Shown here: positions 1-8,249 of the stretch, piece after piece
Layout of the letters: every line of letters starts with the position of its first letter
Numbering within the stretch: the stretch's first letter is position 1
Assembly (NCBI RefSeq): GCF_014196495.1
Contig: NZ_JACIDT010000001.1
Span: forward strand, 186,001-250,000
DNA: 64,000 nt
Direction: 5' to 3'
Source: Sphingobium jiangsuense
GTDB taxonomy: Bacteria; Pseudomonadota; Alphaproteobacteria; Sphingomonadales; Sphingomonadaceae
Translations under genes and position numbers: made by a program
The notes under the pieces: model-generated
Database searches by the model: none
What the model saw: the letters and a program-made list of their open reading frames with translations, nothing else
What the model was told of the DNA's origin: nothing

Positions 1-12
1 TAGGGGAAAACC

Positions 13-807
13 ATGTCTCAGAAACTCAAAATCGCTTCGTGGAACATCAACAGCGTCCGGGCCCGCATCGACATCGTCACCCGCTTCCTGAACGAGGAAG
101 CGCCGGACATATTGTGCCTGCAGGAAACCAAGGTCGTTAACGACACCTTCCCCGGCGGCGTGTTCCGCCAGCTGGGCTATAATCATCAGGTGCTGCACGG
201 CCAGCCCATGCATCACGGCGTCGCCATCCTCAGCCGGGTGCCCATCCGCGAGGACGACCGGCTCGACTGGCAGGCCAATGGCGAGGCGCGCCATGTCGGC
301 ATCCGGCTCGACAACGGGGTGCGGCTGGAAAATGTCTATGTGCCCGCGGGCGGCGACGTGCCGGATCGGACGCTCAACCCGAAATTCGGGCAGAAGCTCG
401 ATTTTCTCGAACGCATGGTCGAGTGGGCGGGCAAGCTCGACAAGCCGACCATCCTGGTCGGCGACTTCAACATCGCGCCGCTGGAATGCGACGTGTGGAG
501 CCACAAGCAGTTGATCGACGTGGTCAGCCATACGCCGATCGAATGCGAGGTGCTCTCGCGCCTTCAGGCGGCGCACAACTGGGTCGATCTGGGCCGCCGC
601 TTCTACCCCGCGCCACAGCGCCTCTACACCTGGTGGAGCTATCGCGCGCGCGACTGGCAGGCGTCCGACCGGGGGCGCCGCCTCGACCATATGTGGGTCA
701 GCCCGGAACTGGCCGACAAGGCGCTGAGCCACAAGGTCTGCGAACCCTGCCGCAGCTGGATGCGGCCGTCGGACCACGCGCCGCTCATCACGGAATTCGA
801 GTTCTGA
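13..807 (+). CDS. xthA: Exodeoxyribonuclease III (AP endonuclease)
   Basis: This 264-residue protein belongs to the exonuclease/endonuclease/phosphatase superfamily. Family members cut the backbone 5' of abasic sites and degrade duplex DNA 3' to 5' in base-excision repair. The visible family motifs are WNINSVRAR near the N-terminus, LQETK near residue 37 (metal-binding Glu), GDFNIAP in the middle (catalytic Asp and Asn) and SDHAPL at the C-terminus (catalytic His). Length matches the family. The ATG at 13 follows a purine-rich stretch (AGGGGAAAA). The stop codon overlaps the ATG of the next gene (ATGA), so translation of the two is probably coupled. Only 12 bases precede the gene, so its promoter is outside the window. 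Confidence 0.97.
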   Translation: MSQKLKIASWNINSVRARIDIVTRFLNEEAPDILCLQETKVVNDTFPGGVFRQLGYNHQVLHGQPMHHGVAILSRVPIREDDRLDWQANGEARHVGIRLDNGVRLENVYVPAGGDVPDRTLNPKFGQKLDFLERMVEWAGKLDKPTILVGDFNIAPLECDVWSHKQLIDVVSHTPIECEVLSRLQAAHNWVDLGRRFYPAPQRLYTWWSYRARDWQASDRGRRLDHMWVSPELADKALSHKVCEPCRSWMRPSDHAPLITEFEF

Positions 808-1883
808 TGAGCGATCCCGCCGCCTCCGACCGCTCCGTCGCCCGCGCTATCGACGCCCTGCGCCGGGGCTGGGCGGTGGAGGTGATCGCGTCCGACGGAC
901 GCCTGCGCCTGCTGGCGGTCGAAAGCGCGGATGCGCACAATCTCGCCGCGTTCGATCCCGACTCGGATGCCGATCTGCTGATATCCGCCGCCCGCGCGCA
1001 GACGCTGCACCTCGCCAACCAGCGCGAGGCCGCCGAGCCGGAAGCGCCGGTGCTGGTCCAGCGCGAACGCTGGATCGACGCGGCGGGCGCGATGGCGCTG
1101 GCCGATCCGGTGCAGGACCTTGCGACGCCGCTCAAGGGACCGTATCGCGCGCTGCCCCTGCCCCGGCCCGAAGCCGCCCGCGCCGCGCTGCGCCTCGCGC
1201 GGCAGGCGGGCATCCTTCCCGCCTATTTCGTCGCGCGCGGAGAACCGGCCTGCGAGGCCAGCGTCGCCGCCGACGCGATCCAGACCTATGACGGCGGCGC
1301 GCGCCTCCATATCGCGACGCGGGCGCGCCTGCCGGTGTCGACGGCGGAGAACAGCGAGATCGTCGCCTTCCGCACGCCGGGCGACCCGCGCGAGCATATC
1401 GCGCTGATCATCGGCGATCGCGACGGCAGCGTGCCGGTGGTACGGCTGCACAGCGAATGCCTGACCGGCGACGTGCTGGGATCGCTGAAATGCGATTGCG
1501 GGCCGCAACTCCACGCCGCCATGCACCGGATCGCCGAAGGCGGCTGGGGCGTGCTGCTTTACCTGCGGCAGGAAGGGCGCGGCATCGGCCTCATCAACAA
1601 GCTGCGCGCCTATGCGCTGCAGGATCAGGGCTTCGACACGGTGGACGCCAATGTGCGGCTGGGCTTTTCCATCGACGCGCGCGATTTCTCTGTCGCGGCG
1701 CAGATGCTGAAGCTGCTCTCCATCCCGCAGGTGCGGCTGCTCACCAACAACCCCGCCAAGGTCGCCGGGCTGGAAGCGGAAGGGATCGGCGTGACGGAGC
1801 GCCTGCCGCTCGCCATCGCCGCCAACCCGCACAACGCCCGCTATCTCGACACCAAGCGCGACCGCACCGGCCATCAGTTGTGA
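807..1883 (+). CDS. ribA: GTP cyclohydrolase II, long alphaproteobacterial form
   Basis: The 358-residue product should open GTP to the pyrimidine that starts riboflavin synthesis. The C-terminal half (about residues 165-358) carries the GCH-II signatures: HSECLTGDVLGS followed by KCDCG, supplying the zinc cysteines, then RQEGRGIGL and the TNNPAKV segment. The first 160 or so residues are not a RibB (DHBP synthase) domain: no DDEDREN-type motif is present, so this is not a bifunctional RibBA. I start it at the ATG overlapping the xthA stop, because the open frame extends upstream only by shadowing xthA. Its own stop overlaps the GTG of the next gene. The N-terminal domain has no function that I recognise. 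Confidence 0.92.
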   Translation: MSDPAASDRSVARAIDALRRGWAVEVIASDGRLRLLAVESADAHNLAAFDPDSDADLLISAARAQTLHLANQREAAEPEAPVLVQRERWIDAAGAMALADPVQDLATPLKGPYRALPLPRPEAARAALRLARQAGILPAYFVARGEPACEASVAADAIQTYDGGARLHIATRARLPVSTAENSEIVAFRTPGDPREHIALIIGDRDGSVPVVRLHSECLTGDVLGSLKCDCGPQLHAAMHRIAEGGWGVLLYLRQEGRGIGLINKLRAYALQDQGFDTVDANVRLGFSIDARDFSVAAQMLKLLSIPQVRLLTNNPAKVAGLEAEGIGVTERLPLAIAANPHNARYLDTKRDRTGHQL

Positions 1884-2404
1884 CGACGGCAGTCCGCGTC
1901 AGCACCGCCGACCGCACGCTGCGCTTCGACGGGCGGACAATCCCCTGCGCCATCGGCAAGGGCGGCGCCTGCCCGGCGGAGGCGAAGCGCGAGGGCGACG
2001 GCTGCACCCCGCTCGGCACATGGCCGATCCGGGGCGTGCTGCTGCGGCCCGGCCGGGTGGAAATGCGCGAGCCGCCGCTGCTCCCGTGGCGCTGGACGCG
2101 CGAGGAGGACGGCTGGTCGGACGGCGCGGGCGACCCGGCCTATAACCGCCCGGTCCACCTGCCCCATCCCTTCTCGCACGAGCGGCTGCGACGGGACGAT
2201 GCCGCCTATGATATCATCGTCGTGCTCGGCCATAACGACGCGCCGCCGGTACCGGGCGCGGGCAGCGCGATCTTCTGGCATATCTGGGTGCCGGGCGAGG
2301 ACGGCGCGCCCAGCCCGACCGAGGGCTGCATCGCCATCGCCCGCGAGGAGATGGACCGCATCCTGCCGAAGCTGCGCCCCGGCATGGCGATGGAGATAGG
2401 CTGA
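1880..2404 (+). CDS. L,D-transpeptidase (YkuD/ErfK family) catalytic-domain protein
   Basis: This 174-residue protein consists almost entirely of a YkuD-like fold. The catalytic region reads FWHIW followed about 16 residues later by PTEGCIAI, which places a conserved His and the nucleophilic Cys as in L,D-transpeptidases that make 3-3 peptidoglycan cross-links or attach proteins to the wall. No signal peptide or membrane segment is visible, which is odd for an enzyme acting in the periplasm, although related short family members are annotated the same way. The start is a GTG overlapping the ribA stop (GTGA), so it probably shares the xthA-ribA transcript. Cytosolic or periplasmic location is unresolved. 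Confidence 0.82.
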   Translation: MTTAVRVSTADRTLRFDGRTIPCAIGKGGACPAEAKREGDGCTPLGTWPIRGVLLRPGRVEMREPPLLPWRWTREEDGWSDGAGDPAYNRPVHLPHPFSHERLRRDDAAYDIIVVLGHNDAPPVPGAGSAIFWHIWVPGEDGAPSPTEGCIAIAREEMDRILPKLRPGMAMEIG

Positions 2405-2435
2405 AGCGGCGCGGCTGTTCAGGCAGCGGTACAGG

Positions 2436-2472
2436 AAGAAGGACAGAGCTTCGACAAGCTCAGCCCGAACGG
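2436..2472 (+). repeat. Dispersed palindromic repeat, GACAAGCTCAGCCC family, copy 1
   Basis: The segment contains the core CTTCGACAAGCTCAGCCCGA, preceded by an AAGAAGGACAG tract. The same core occurs at 37901-37943 and 50318-50357, and as a one-base variant on the opposite strand at 40755-40791. It lies in the 224-base gap between the convergent ldt-like gene and glnD, whose remainder holds no gene that I can see. Confidence 0.85.
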
Positions 2473-2628
2473 GAAGAAGACGCGCCAAGGGTGGGTCGAA
2501 ATCAGGTTCAGGTGGAGCCGGGAGGCGTGATATTCGAGCACCGGAGCGCAGCGACCTAAGGGGCCGTGAGCACCGAAGCGCAGAATAGCGCGGCTCGCAG
2601 GCCCGCATGGGCCTGATTTCGGTCCGCC

Positions 2629-5394
2629 CTACTCCACCGCCGCCAGTTCCTCGATAACCCGCGCCTCGCTGGCCGCCAGCAGGCGCTTTTCCAGCGTCTG
2701 GAGCCGCGACTTGCTCTCTATCTTTCCGCCCAGCAGGTCGGTGATGTAGAAGGTATCGACCGCCCGCTCGCCATAGGTGGAAATATGGGCGCTGTGCACC
2801 GTCACCTTCGACTGGAACAGCGCATAGGCGAGGTTGAAGAGCAGCGCCGGCTTGTCCCGCGCGTGGATCTCGATCACCGTGAAGCGGTTCGACGCCATAT
2901 TGTCGATAAGCACATTGGGCACGATCTGGAACGCCTCGGCGCGGGTGCGCGGCAACGGCTTGGCTTCCAGCTTGGGTTGCAGCTTCTGCTTGTTGGCGAG
3001 CGCGTCGGCGATCGCCCGGCGGATGCGCGCCAACTGGTCGGGATGGTCGAACGGCCGGCCGAGCGGGTCCTGCACCAGGAAATTGTCGATCGCCCGCCCG
3101 TCGCGCAGCGTATGGATGCGCGCGTCGATGATGCTGCCGCCCGCAAGGTGGATCGCGCCCGCGATGCGGTAGAACAGGCCCGGATGGTCGGACGCATAGA
3201 CCGTCACCAGCGTCGCGCCGCGCTCCGGGTAGACCTCCGCGACGATCGACAGCGGCTCCTTGCCCGCAGCCAGTATCTGCCGCGCATTCTGCGCCAGTAT
3301 CTCGACCGATTCGGCGATCAGATAGCTGTCGGGCAGGCGCCTGGCATAGCGGTCGAACTCGGCGGCGGGAACGTCCAGCGCCTCGCGCAGCGCCTGCTTC
3401 TTCGCGGCGATCCGTTCCTTGCGTCCCGTCGACTTGTGGCCGAGGCGCAGCACCTCCTCCGCCGCGATGTAGAGGTCGGACAACAACTGCCGTTTCCAGC
3501 TGTTCCAGACGCCGGGGCCGACCGCGCGGATATCCACCACCGTCAGCACCAGCAGCAGGCGCAGCCGCTCCGCGCTCTGCACCACCTCGGCAAAGTCCAT
3601 GATCGTCTTGTAGTCGGAAAGGTCGCGCTTGAACGCGGTCGCGCTCATCAGCAGATGATGGCGCACCAGCCAGGAGACGGTTTCCGTCTCCGCCGCCGAC
3701 AGGCCGAGGCGCGGGCACAGCTTTTCCGCAACCTCCGCACCCAATATGCTGTGGTCGCCGCCGCGCCCCTTGGCGATGTCGTGCATCAGCACCGCGACAT
3801 AGAGCGCACGGCGGGAAATCAGCTTGCTCATCAGTTCCGCCGCCAGCGGATGATCCTCGATCAGCTCGCCGCGCTCGATCCGCGAGAGCAGGCCGATGGC
3901 GCGGATGGTATGCTCGTCGACGGTGTAATGATGGTACATGTCGAACTGCATCTGCGCGACGACGCGGCCGAAATCCGGCACGAAGCGGCCGAACACCCCG
4001 GCATCGTTCATCCAGCGCAGCACCCGTTCCGGATCGCGCGGAGAGGTCAACACGTCGAGGAAGAAGGCGTTGGCGCGGGGGTCGCGGCGGATCGCATTGT
4101 CGATCAGCTGCGCATCGCGGCTGGCGGCGATCAGCGCGCTGGGGTGGATCTCCAGCTCATGCTGGTCGGCCACGGCGAAAATCTCCAGCAGGCGCACCGG
4201 ATCCTTCTGGAAGAAATCGTCGCTGGGCAGCGCCAGCCGCCCGCGTTCCAGCACATAGCCTTCCAGCTTGCGCGGGCGGCGGAATATCGAGGGCACGAAA
4301 CGGCGCCCCTTGCTGGCCCACTGGTCGTCGAGATGGGCGAGGAACACCGCCGTCAGATCCCCCACCTTCTTCGCGGTGAGGAAATAATAATGCATGAACC
4401 GCTCCACCCCCGCCCGGCCGGAGCGCGCGGTGAAGCTCATATGCTGGGCGACCTCCAGTTGCATGTCGAAGGTCAGCCGGTCCTCCGCCCGGCCGGTCAG
4501 ATAATGGAGGTGACAGCGCACCGCCCAGAGGAAATTCTCCGCCTTCTGGAACTGGCGCAGTTCATGCGGGGTCAGCAGCCCGGCCTCGACCAGCCCGGAA
4601 ACGGAGCGCACGCGGTTCACATATTTGCCGATCCAGAACAGCGTGTGCAGGTCGCGCAGGCCGCCCTTGCCTTCCTTCACATTGGGCTCGACCACATAGC
4701 GGCTGTCGCCCATCCGCTTGTGCCGCTCTTCCCGCTCGGCCAGCTTCTCGGCGACGAAGGCGCGGGCGCTGTCGCGCACCACCTCCGCGTCGAACCGGGC
4801 CAGCGCTTCGTCGTAGACGGCGCGGTCGCCCCAGACATAGCGCGCCTCCAGCATCGCGGTGCGCACCGTGAGGTCGGCGTTCGACATGCGGATCATCTCG
4901 TCGATCGAGCGGCTCGAATGCCCGACCTTCAGGCCCAGGTCCCAAAGGGAATAGAGCATGGATTCGATGACCTGCTCGGTCCAGCTCGTCGGCTTGTAGG
5001 GGGTGACGAAGGCGATATCGACGTCGCTGTGCGGCGCCATCTCGCCCCGGCCATAGCCGCCCACCGCCAGCAGCGCGAGTTGCTCGCCTGCGGTGCGGTT
5101 GCCCGGCGAATAGAGATAGTGGGTGGTCGCGTCGAACAGGATGCGCACGATCTGGTCGGTCAGGAAAGCGAGCGCCTGCACCGCCTCGCGCCCGTTGGTG
5201 GGGCGATATTCCAGCCGCCGCTTGGCCTCCGCCCGCCCTTCCTTCAGCGCCTCGGCCAGCACGGCGACGATCTTCTGCCGCAAATGGCCCACATCGCCGC
5301 TGCTTTCCGCCGCCAGCGCCTCGATCCTGTCGGCGATGATCCGGCGATTGATGATGGAGCGCCGGTTGGGCAGGCTGGCGAAAAGATCGGTCAT
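2629..5394 (-). CDS. glnD: Bifunctional [protein-PII] uridylyltransferase / uridylyl-removing enzyme
   Basis: This 921-residue enzyme senses glutamine and adds or removes UMP on PII proteins, linking nitrogen status to glutamine synthetase control. Domains in order: a nucleotidyltransferase domain with GGYGRGEMAPHSDVDIAF (the G-S-DxD motif), the GlnD-type linker helices, an HD hydrolase domain with VLMHDIAKG, and two C-terminal ACT domains (beginning about VTVYASDHPGLF and IEIHARDKPALLF). Length is normal. I chose the ATG at 5394 (MTDLFASLP); the longer open frame upstream only overlaps mutS. It starts 10 bases after the mutS stop, so the two are likely one transcription unit. Confidence 0.97.
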   Translation of the reverse strand: MTDLFASLPNRRSIINRRIIADRIEALAAESSGDVGHLRQKIVAVLAEALKEGRAEAKRRLEYRPTNGREAVQALAFLTDQIVRILFDATTHYLYSPGNRTAGEQLALLAVGGYGRGEMAPHSDVDIAFVTPYKPTSWTEQVIESMLYSLWDLGLKVGHSSRSIDEMIRMSNADLTVRTAMLEARYVWGDRAVYDEALARFDAEVVRDSARAFVAEKLAEREERHKRMGDSRYVVEPNVKEGKGGLRDLHTLFWIGKYVNRVRSVSGLVEAGLLTPHELRQFQKAENFLWAVRCHLHYLTGRAEDRLTFDMQLEVAQHMSFTARSGRAGVERFMHYYFLTAKKVGDLTAVFLAHLDDQWASKGRRFVPSIFRRPRKLEGYVLERGRLALPSDDFFQKDPVRLLEIFAVADQHELEIHPSALIAASRDAQLIDNAIRRDPRANAFFLDVLTSPRDPERVLRWMNDAGVFGRFVPDFGRVVAQMQFDMYHHYTVDEHTIRAIGLLSRIERGELIEDHPLAAELMSKLISRRALYVAVLMHDIAKGRGGDHSILGAEVAEKLCPRLGLSAAETETVSWLVRHHLLMSATAFKRDLSDYKTIMDFAEVVQSAERLRLLLVLTVVDIRAVGPGVWNSWKRQLLSDLYIAAEEVLRLGHKSTGRKERIAAKKQALREALDVPAAEFDRYARRLPDSYLIAESVEILAQNARQILAAGKEPLSIVAEVYPERGATLVTVYASDHPGLFYRIAGAIHLAGGSIIDARIHTLRDGRAIDNFLVQDPLGRPFDHPDQLARIRRAIADALANKQKLQPKLEAKPLPRTRAEAFQIVPNVLIDNMASNRFTVIEIHARDKPALLFNLAYALFQSKVTVHSAHISTYGERAVDTFYITDLLGGKIESKSRLQTLEKRLLAASEARVIEELAAVE

Positions 5395-5404
5395 AAGAGG
5401 ATAT

Positions 5405-8074
5405 CTAGTGCTCCGCCCCCTCATTCGCCAGCGCTTTGAGGCGATAGAGATGATCCAGTGCCTCGCGCGGGGACAGCGCGTCCACATCGAGCGCGGACAG
5501 CGCCTCGCGCAGCGGGTCGGCGGCCGCTTCCTCCTGCGCGGCCAGACTCGCGGCGAAGAGCGGCAGGTCATCGAGGCCCGCCGCTATGCCACCGGTCCTG
5601 GCCTTGCCCGCCTCCAGCCGGGACAGCACGTCCTTCGCCCGCGCCAGCACGGCAGGCGGCAGGCCCGCGAGCCGCGCCACCGCGATGCCGTAGCTGCGGT
5701 CGGCAGGGCCGTCGGCGACCTCGTGCAGCAGCACCAGATCGCCCTTCCATTCACGCGCGCGGACATTGTGCAGCGACAGGGCCTTGAGGCTTTCGGCCAG
5801 GCGCGTCAGCTCATGATAATGGGTCGCGAACAGGCAGCGGCAGCGGTTGACCTCATGCACCGCCTCGACCACCGCCCAGGCGAGCGCGAGGCCGTCATAG
5901 GTGGAGGTGCCGCGCCCGACCTCATCCAATATGACGAAGCTGCGCTCTGTCGCCTGGGAGAGGATCGCCGCCGTCTCGACCATCTCGACCATGAAGGTGG
6001 AGCGGCCGCGCGCCAGATTGTCCGATGCGCCGACGCGGCTGAACAGGCGGTCGACAAGGCTCAGCGTCGCTGATTGCGCGGGCACGAAGGCGCCCGCCTG
6101 CGCCAGCAGCACGATCAGCGCGTTCTGGCGCAGGAAGGTCGACTTGCCGCCCATATTGGGGCCGGTGACGAGCCAGAGCCGGTCCGCGCCCGACAGCACG
6201 CAATCATTGGCGACGAAGGGCTGGCCCTCGCGCCGCAGCGCCTCCTCGACCACCGGATGCCGCCCGCCGACGATCTCCAGCCGTTGGTCCGGCACGAAGC
6301 GCGGGCGTGCCCAGCCGCCCTCGGCCGCGCGCTCGGCATGGCTCGCCGCCACGTCGAGCCGCGCGATCGCCTGCGCGGCGCGGGTGATCGCTTCCTTGCG
6401 GGAAAGCACCTGCTCGATCAGCGCTTCGAGATGCGCGGCCTCGGCGGCGAGCGCATGGGCGCCCGCCTGCATCACCCGGCTCGCCTGTTCGTGCAGATCG
6501 ACCGAATTGAAGCGCACCACCCCGGCCAGCGTCTGGCGATGGGTGAAGCCCGACCCTTCCTTCATCAGAGTGTCGCCATGGCGGGCAGGCACCTCGACAT
6601 GATAGCCCAGCACCGCATTATGGCGGATCTTGAGCGCCGATATGCCCGTCTCGTCGCGATAGCGCGCCTCCAGCAGCGCGATCGCGCGCCGCCCGTCGCT
6701 GCCCAGCCGCCGCAGATCGTCGAGCGCGGCGTCATAGCCTTCCGCGATATAGCCGCCGCTCGCCGTCTCGGTGGGCGGGGTGGGGACGAGCGCGCGGGTC
6801 AGTTCATCGACCAGATCGCCATGACCGTCGAGCGCGGGCAGCAGCCGGTCGAGCAGCGGCGGGCGATCCGGCGCCCTCGCCAGCCGCTCGCGCAGCATCC
6901 GCGCCTCGCCCAGGCCGTCGCGTATCTGGCCGAGGTCGCGCGGGGAACCGCGCCCCATCGCCACGCGGCCCAGCGCGCGGCCGATATCCGGCAGCGCCCG
7001 CAGCACCGCGCGCAACGCATCGCGCTGGCCGCCATGATCGTGCAGCCAGTGCACCAGATCGAGCCGCGCCTCTATCGCCGCGCCGTCGAGCAGCGGCGCG
7101 GCCAGATCGGCGGCGAGCAGGCGCGCGCCCGCGCCGGTGACGGTGCGATCGACCGCGTGCAGCAGGCTGCCCTGCCGCGCCCCGGCCATGGTGGCGACGA
7201 TCTCAAGGCTCTCGCGCGTCGCGGCGTCGATCGCCATATGGCTGCCCGGCGCGATATGCACCGGCGGCGCGAGATGGGGCAGCGTCCCCTGCCCGGCATG
7301 GTCGAGATAGGAGAGCAGGCCGCCGATCGCCGCGAGTTCCGCCCGGCCGAAGCTGCCGAAGCCATCGAGCGTCGCCACGCCGAACATCGCCTTCAGCCGC
7401 GCCTCGGCCCGCTGCGAGGAGAAGGCGCCCCTGTCGAAGCCATGCGCGCCCGCCCCCTGCCTGCCCGCAACGTCGAGCGCAGAGCCGTTCGCGATCACGA
7501 TCTCGCTCGCGCCCAGCCGGGCGATCTCGGCCTGCAATGCGGCGGCGTCCACCGTCATCGTCTCGAACCGGCCGGTCGAGATGTCGGCGGCGGCGATGCC
7601 GATCTCCCCGCCCGCCTCGCCGACCGCGACCAGCATGTTGTCGGCGCGGGAATCGAGCAGCGTGTCCTCGGTCAGCGTGCCCGGCGTCACATAGCGGATG
7701 ATACCCCGCGCCACGAGCGCCTTGGACCCGCCCCGCGCCTTGGCCTCCGCCGGGGTTTCGGTCTGCTCGGCGATGGCGACGCGGTGCCCGGCGCGGATCA
7801 GACGCGCCAGATAGGCCTCCGCGCTATGCACCGGCACGCCGCACATCGGGATGGGGACGCCGTCATGCTCCCCGCGCGAGGTCAGCGCGATGTCGAGCGT
7901 CGCCGCGGCGGCCTTCGCATCGTCGAAGAACATCTCGAAAAAGTCGCCCATGCGGTAGAAGAGCAGGCAATCGGCGGCCTGCGCCTTCAGCTCCATATAC
8001 TGGGCCATCATCGGCGTCTGGGCCGAAGCGGGGGCGGAGGAAACGGAGCCGGTCTTGGAAGCGGGATTGGCCAT
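5405..8074 (-). CDS. mutS: DNA mismatch repair protein MutS
   Basis: The 889-residue mismatch-recognition ATPase has the N-terminal mismatch-binding domain beginning TPMMAQYMELKAQ with the CLLFYRMGDFFEMF segment (including the mismatch-contacting Phe), then connector, lever and clamp regions. The C-terminal ABC-type ATPase carries the Walker A GPNMGGKST, the DEVGRGTST Walker B/signature region and FATHYHEL. Length is normal. I start at the ATG at 8074 (MANPASK); an in-frame TTG 60 bases upstream would add 20 residues with no homology that I recognise. It lies directly upstream of glnD. Confidence 0.97.
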   Translation of the reverse strand: MANPASKTGSVSSAPASAQTPMMAQYMELKAQAADCLLFYRMGDFFEMFFDDAKAAAATLDIALTSRGEHDGVPIPMCGVPVHSAEAYLARLIRAGHRVAIAEQTETPAEAKARGGSKALVARGIIRYVTPGTLTEDTLLDSRADNMLVAVGEAGGEIGIAAADISTGRFETMTVDAAALQAEIARLGASEIVIANGSALDVAGRQGAGAHGFDRGAFSSQRAEARLKAMFGVATLDGFGSFGRAELAAIGGLLSYLDHAGQGTLPHLAPPVHIAPGSHMAIDAATRESLEIVATMAGARQGSLLHAVDRTVTGAGARLLAADLAAPLLDGAAIEARLDLVHWLHDHGGQRDALRAVLRALPDIGRALGRVAMGRGSPRDLGQIRDGLGEARMLRERLARAPDRPPLLDRLLPALDGHGDLVDELTRALVPTPPTETASGGYIAEGYDAALDDLRRLGSDGRRAIALLEARYRDETGISALKIRHNAVLGYHVEVPARHGDTLMKEGSGFTHRQTLAGVVRFNSVDLHEQASRVMQAGAHALAAEAAHLEALIEQVLSRKEAITRAAQAIARLDVAASHAERAAEGGWARPRFVPDQRLEIVGGRHPVVEEALRREGQPFVANDCVLSGADRLWLVTGPNMGGKSTFLRQNALIVLLAQAGAFVPAQSATLSLVDRLFSRVGASDNLARGRSTFMVEMVETAAILSQATERSFVILDEVGRGTSTYDGLALAWAVVEAVHEVNRCRCLFATHYHELTRLAESLKALSLHNVRAREWKGDLVLLHEVADGPADRSYGIAVARLAGLPPAVLARAKDVLSRLEAGKARTGGIAAGLDDLPLFAASLAAQEEAAADPLREALSALDVDALSPREALDHLYRLKALANEGAEH

Positions 8075-8249
8075 CACCGCGCAGCGATAGCCGGTGACGC
8101 GGCGAAGCGGAAGCCCCCGCCCCGGTGAAAACAATTTATGCCGCCGCGGGCTTCATCGCACTTGTGGCCGTAACGTAAATGGGTCTAGGGCCTTTTGCAC
8201 GGCGATGCGGATCGTCCCCGTCAGGTGCAGTGCGAATGAAGGAGATACA

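Noticed and set aside
2785-5439. An 884-codon open frame antisense to glnD
   Set aside because: It mirrors glnD codons in a GC-rich genome; the predicted product is rich in Arg/His/Gln and shows no family motif, while glnD has full conserved domains.
6074-8128. A 684-codon open frame antisense to mutS
   Set aside because: Shadow of mutS with compositionally biased product and no motif.
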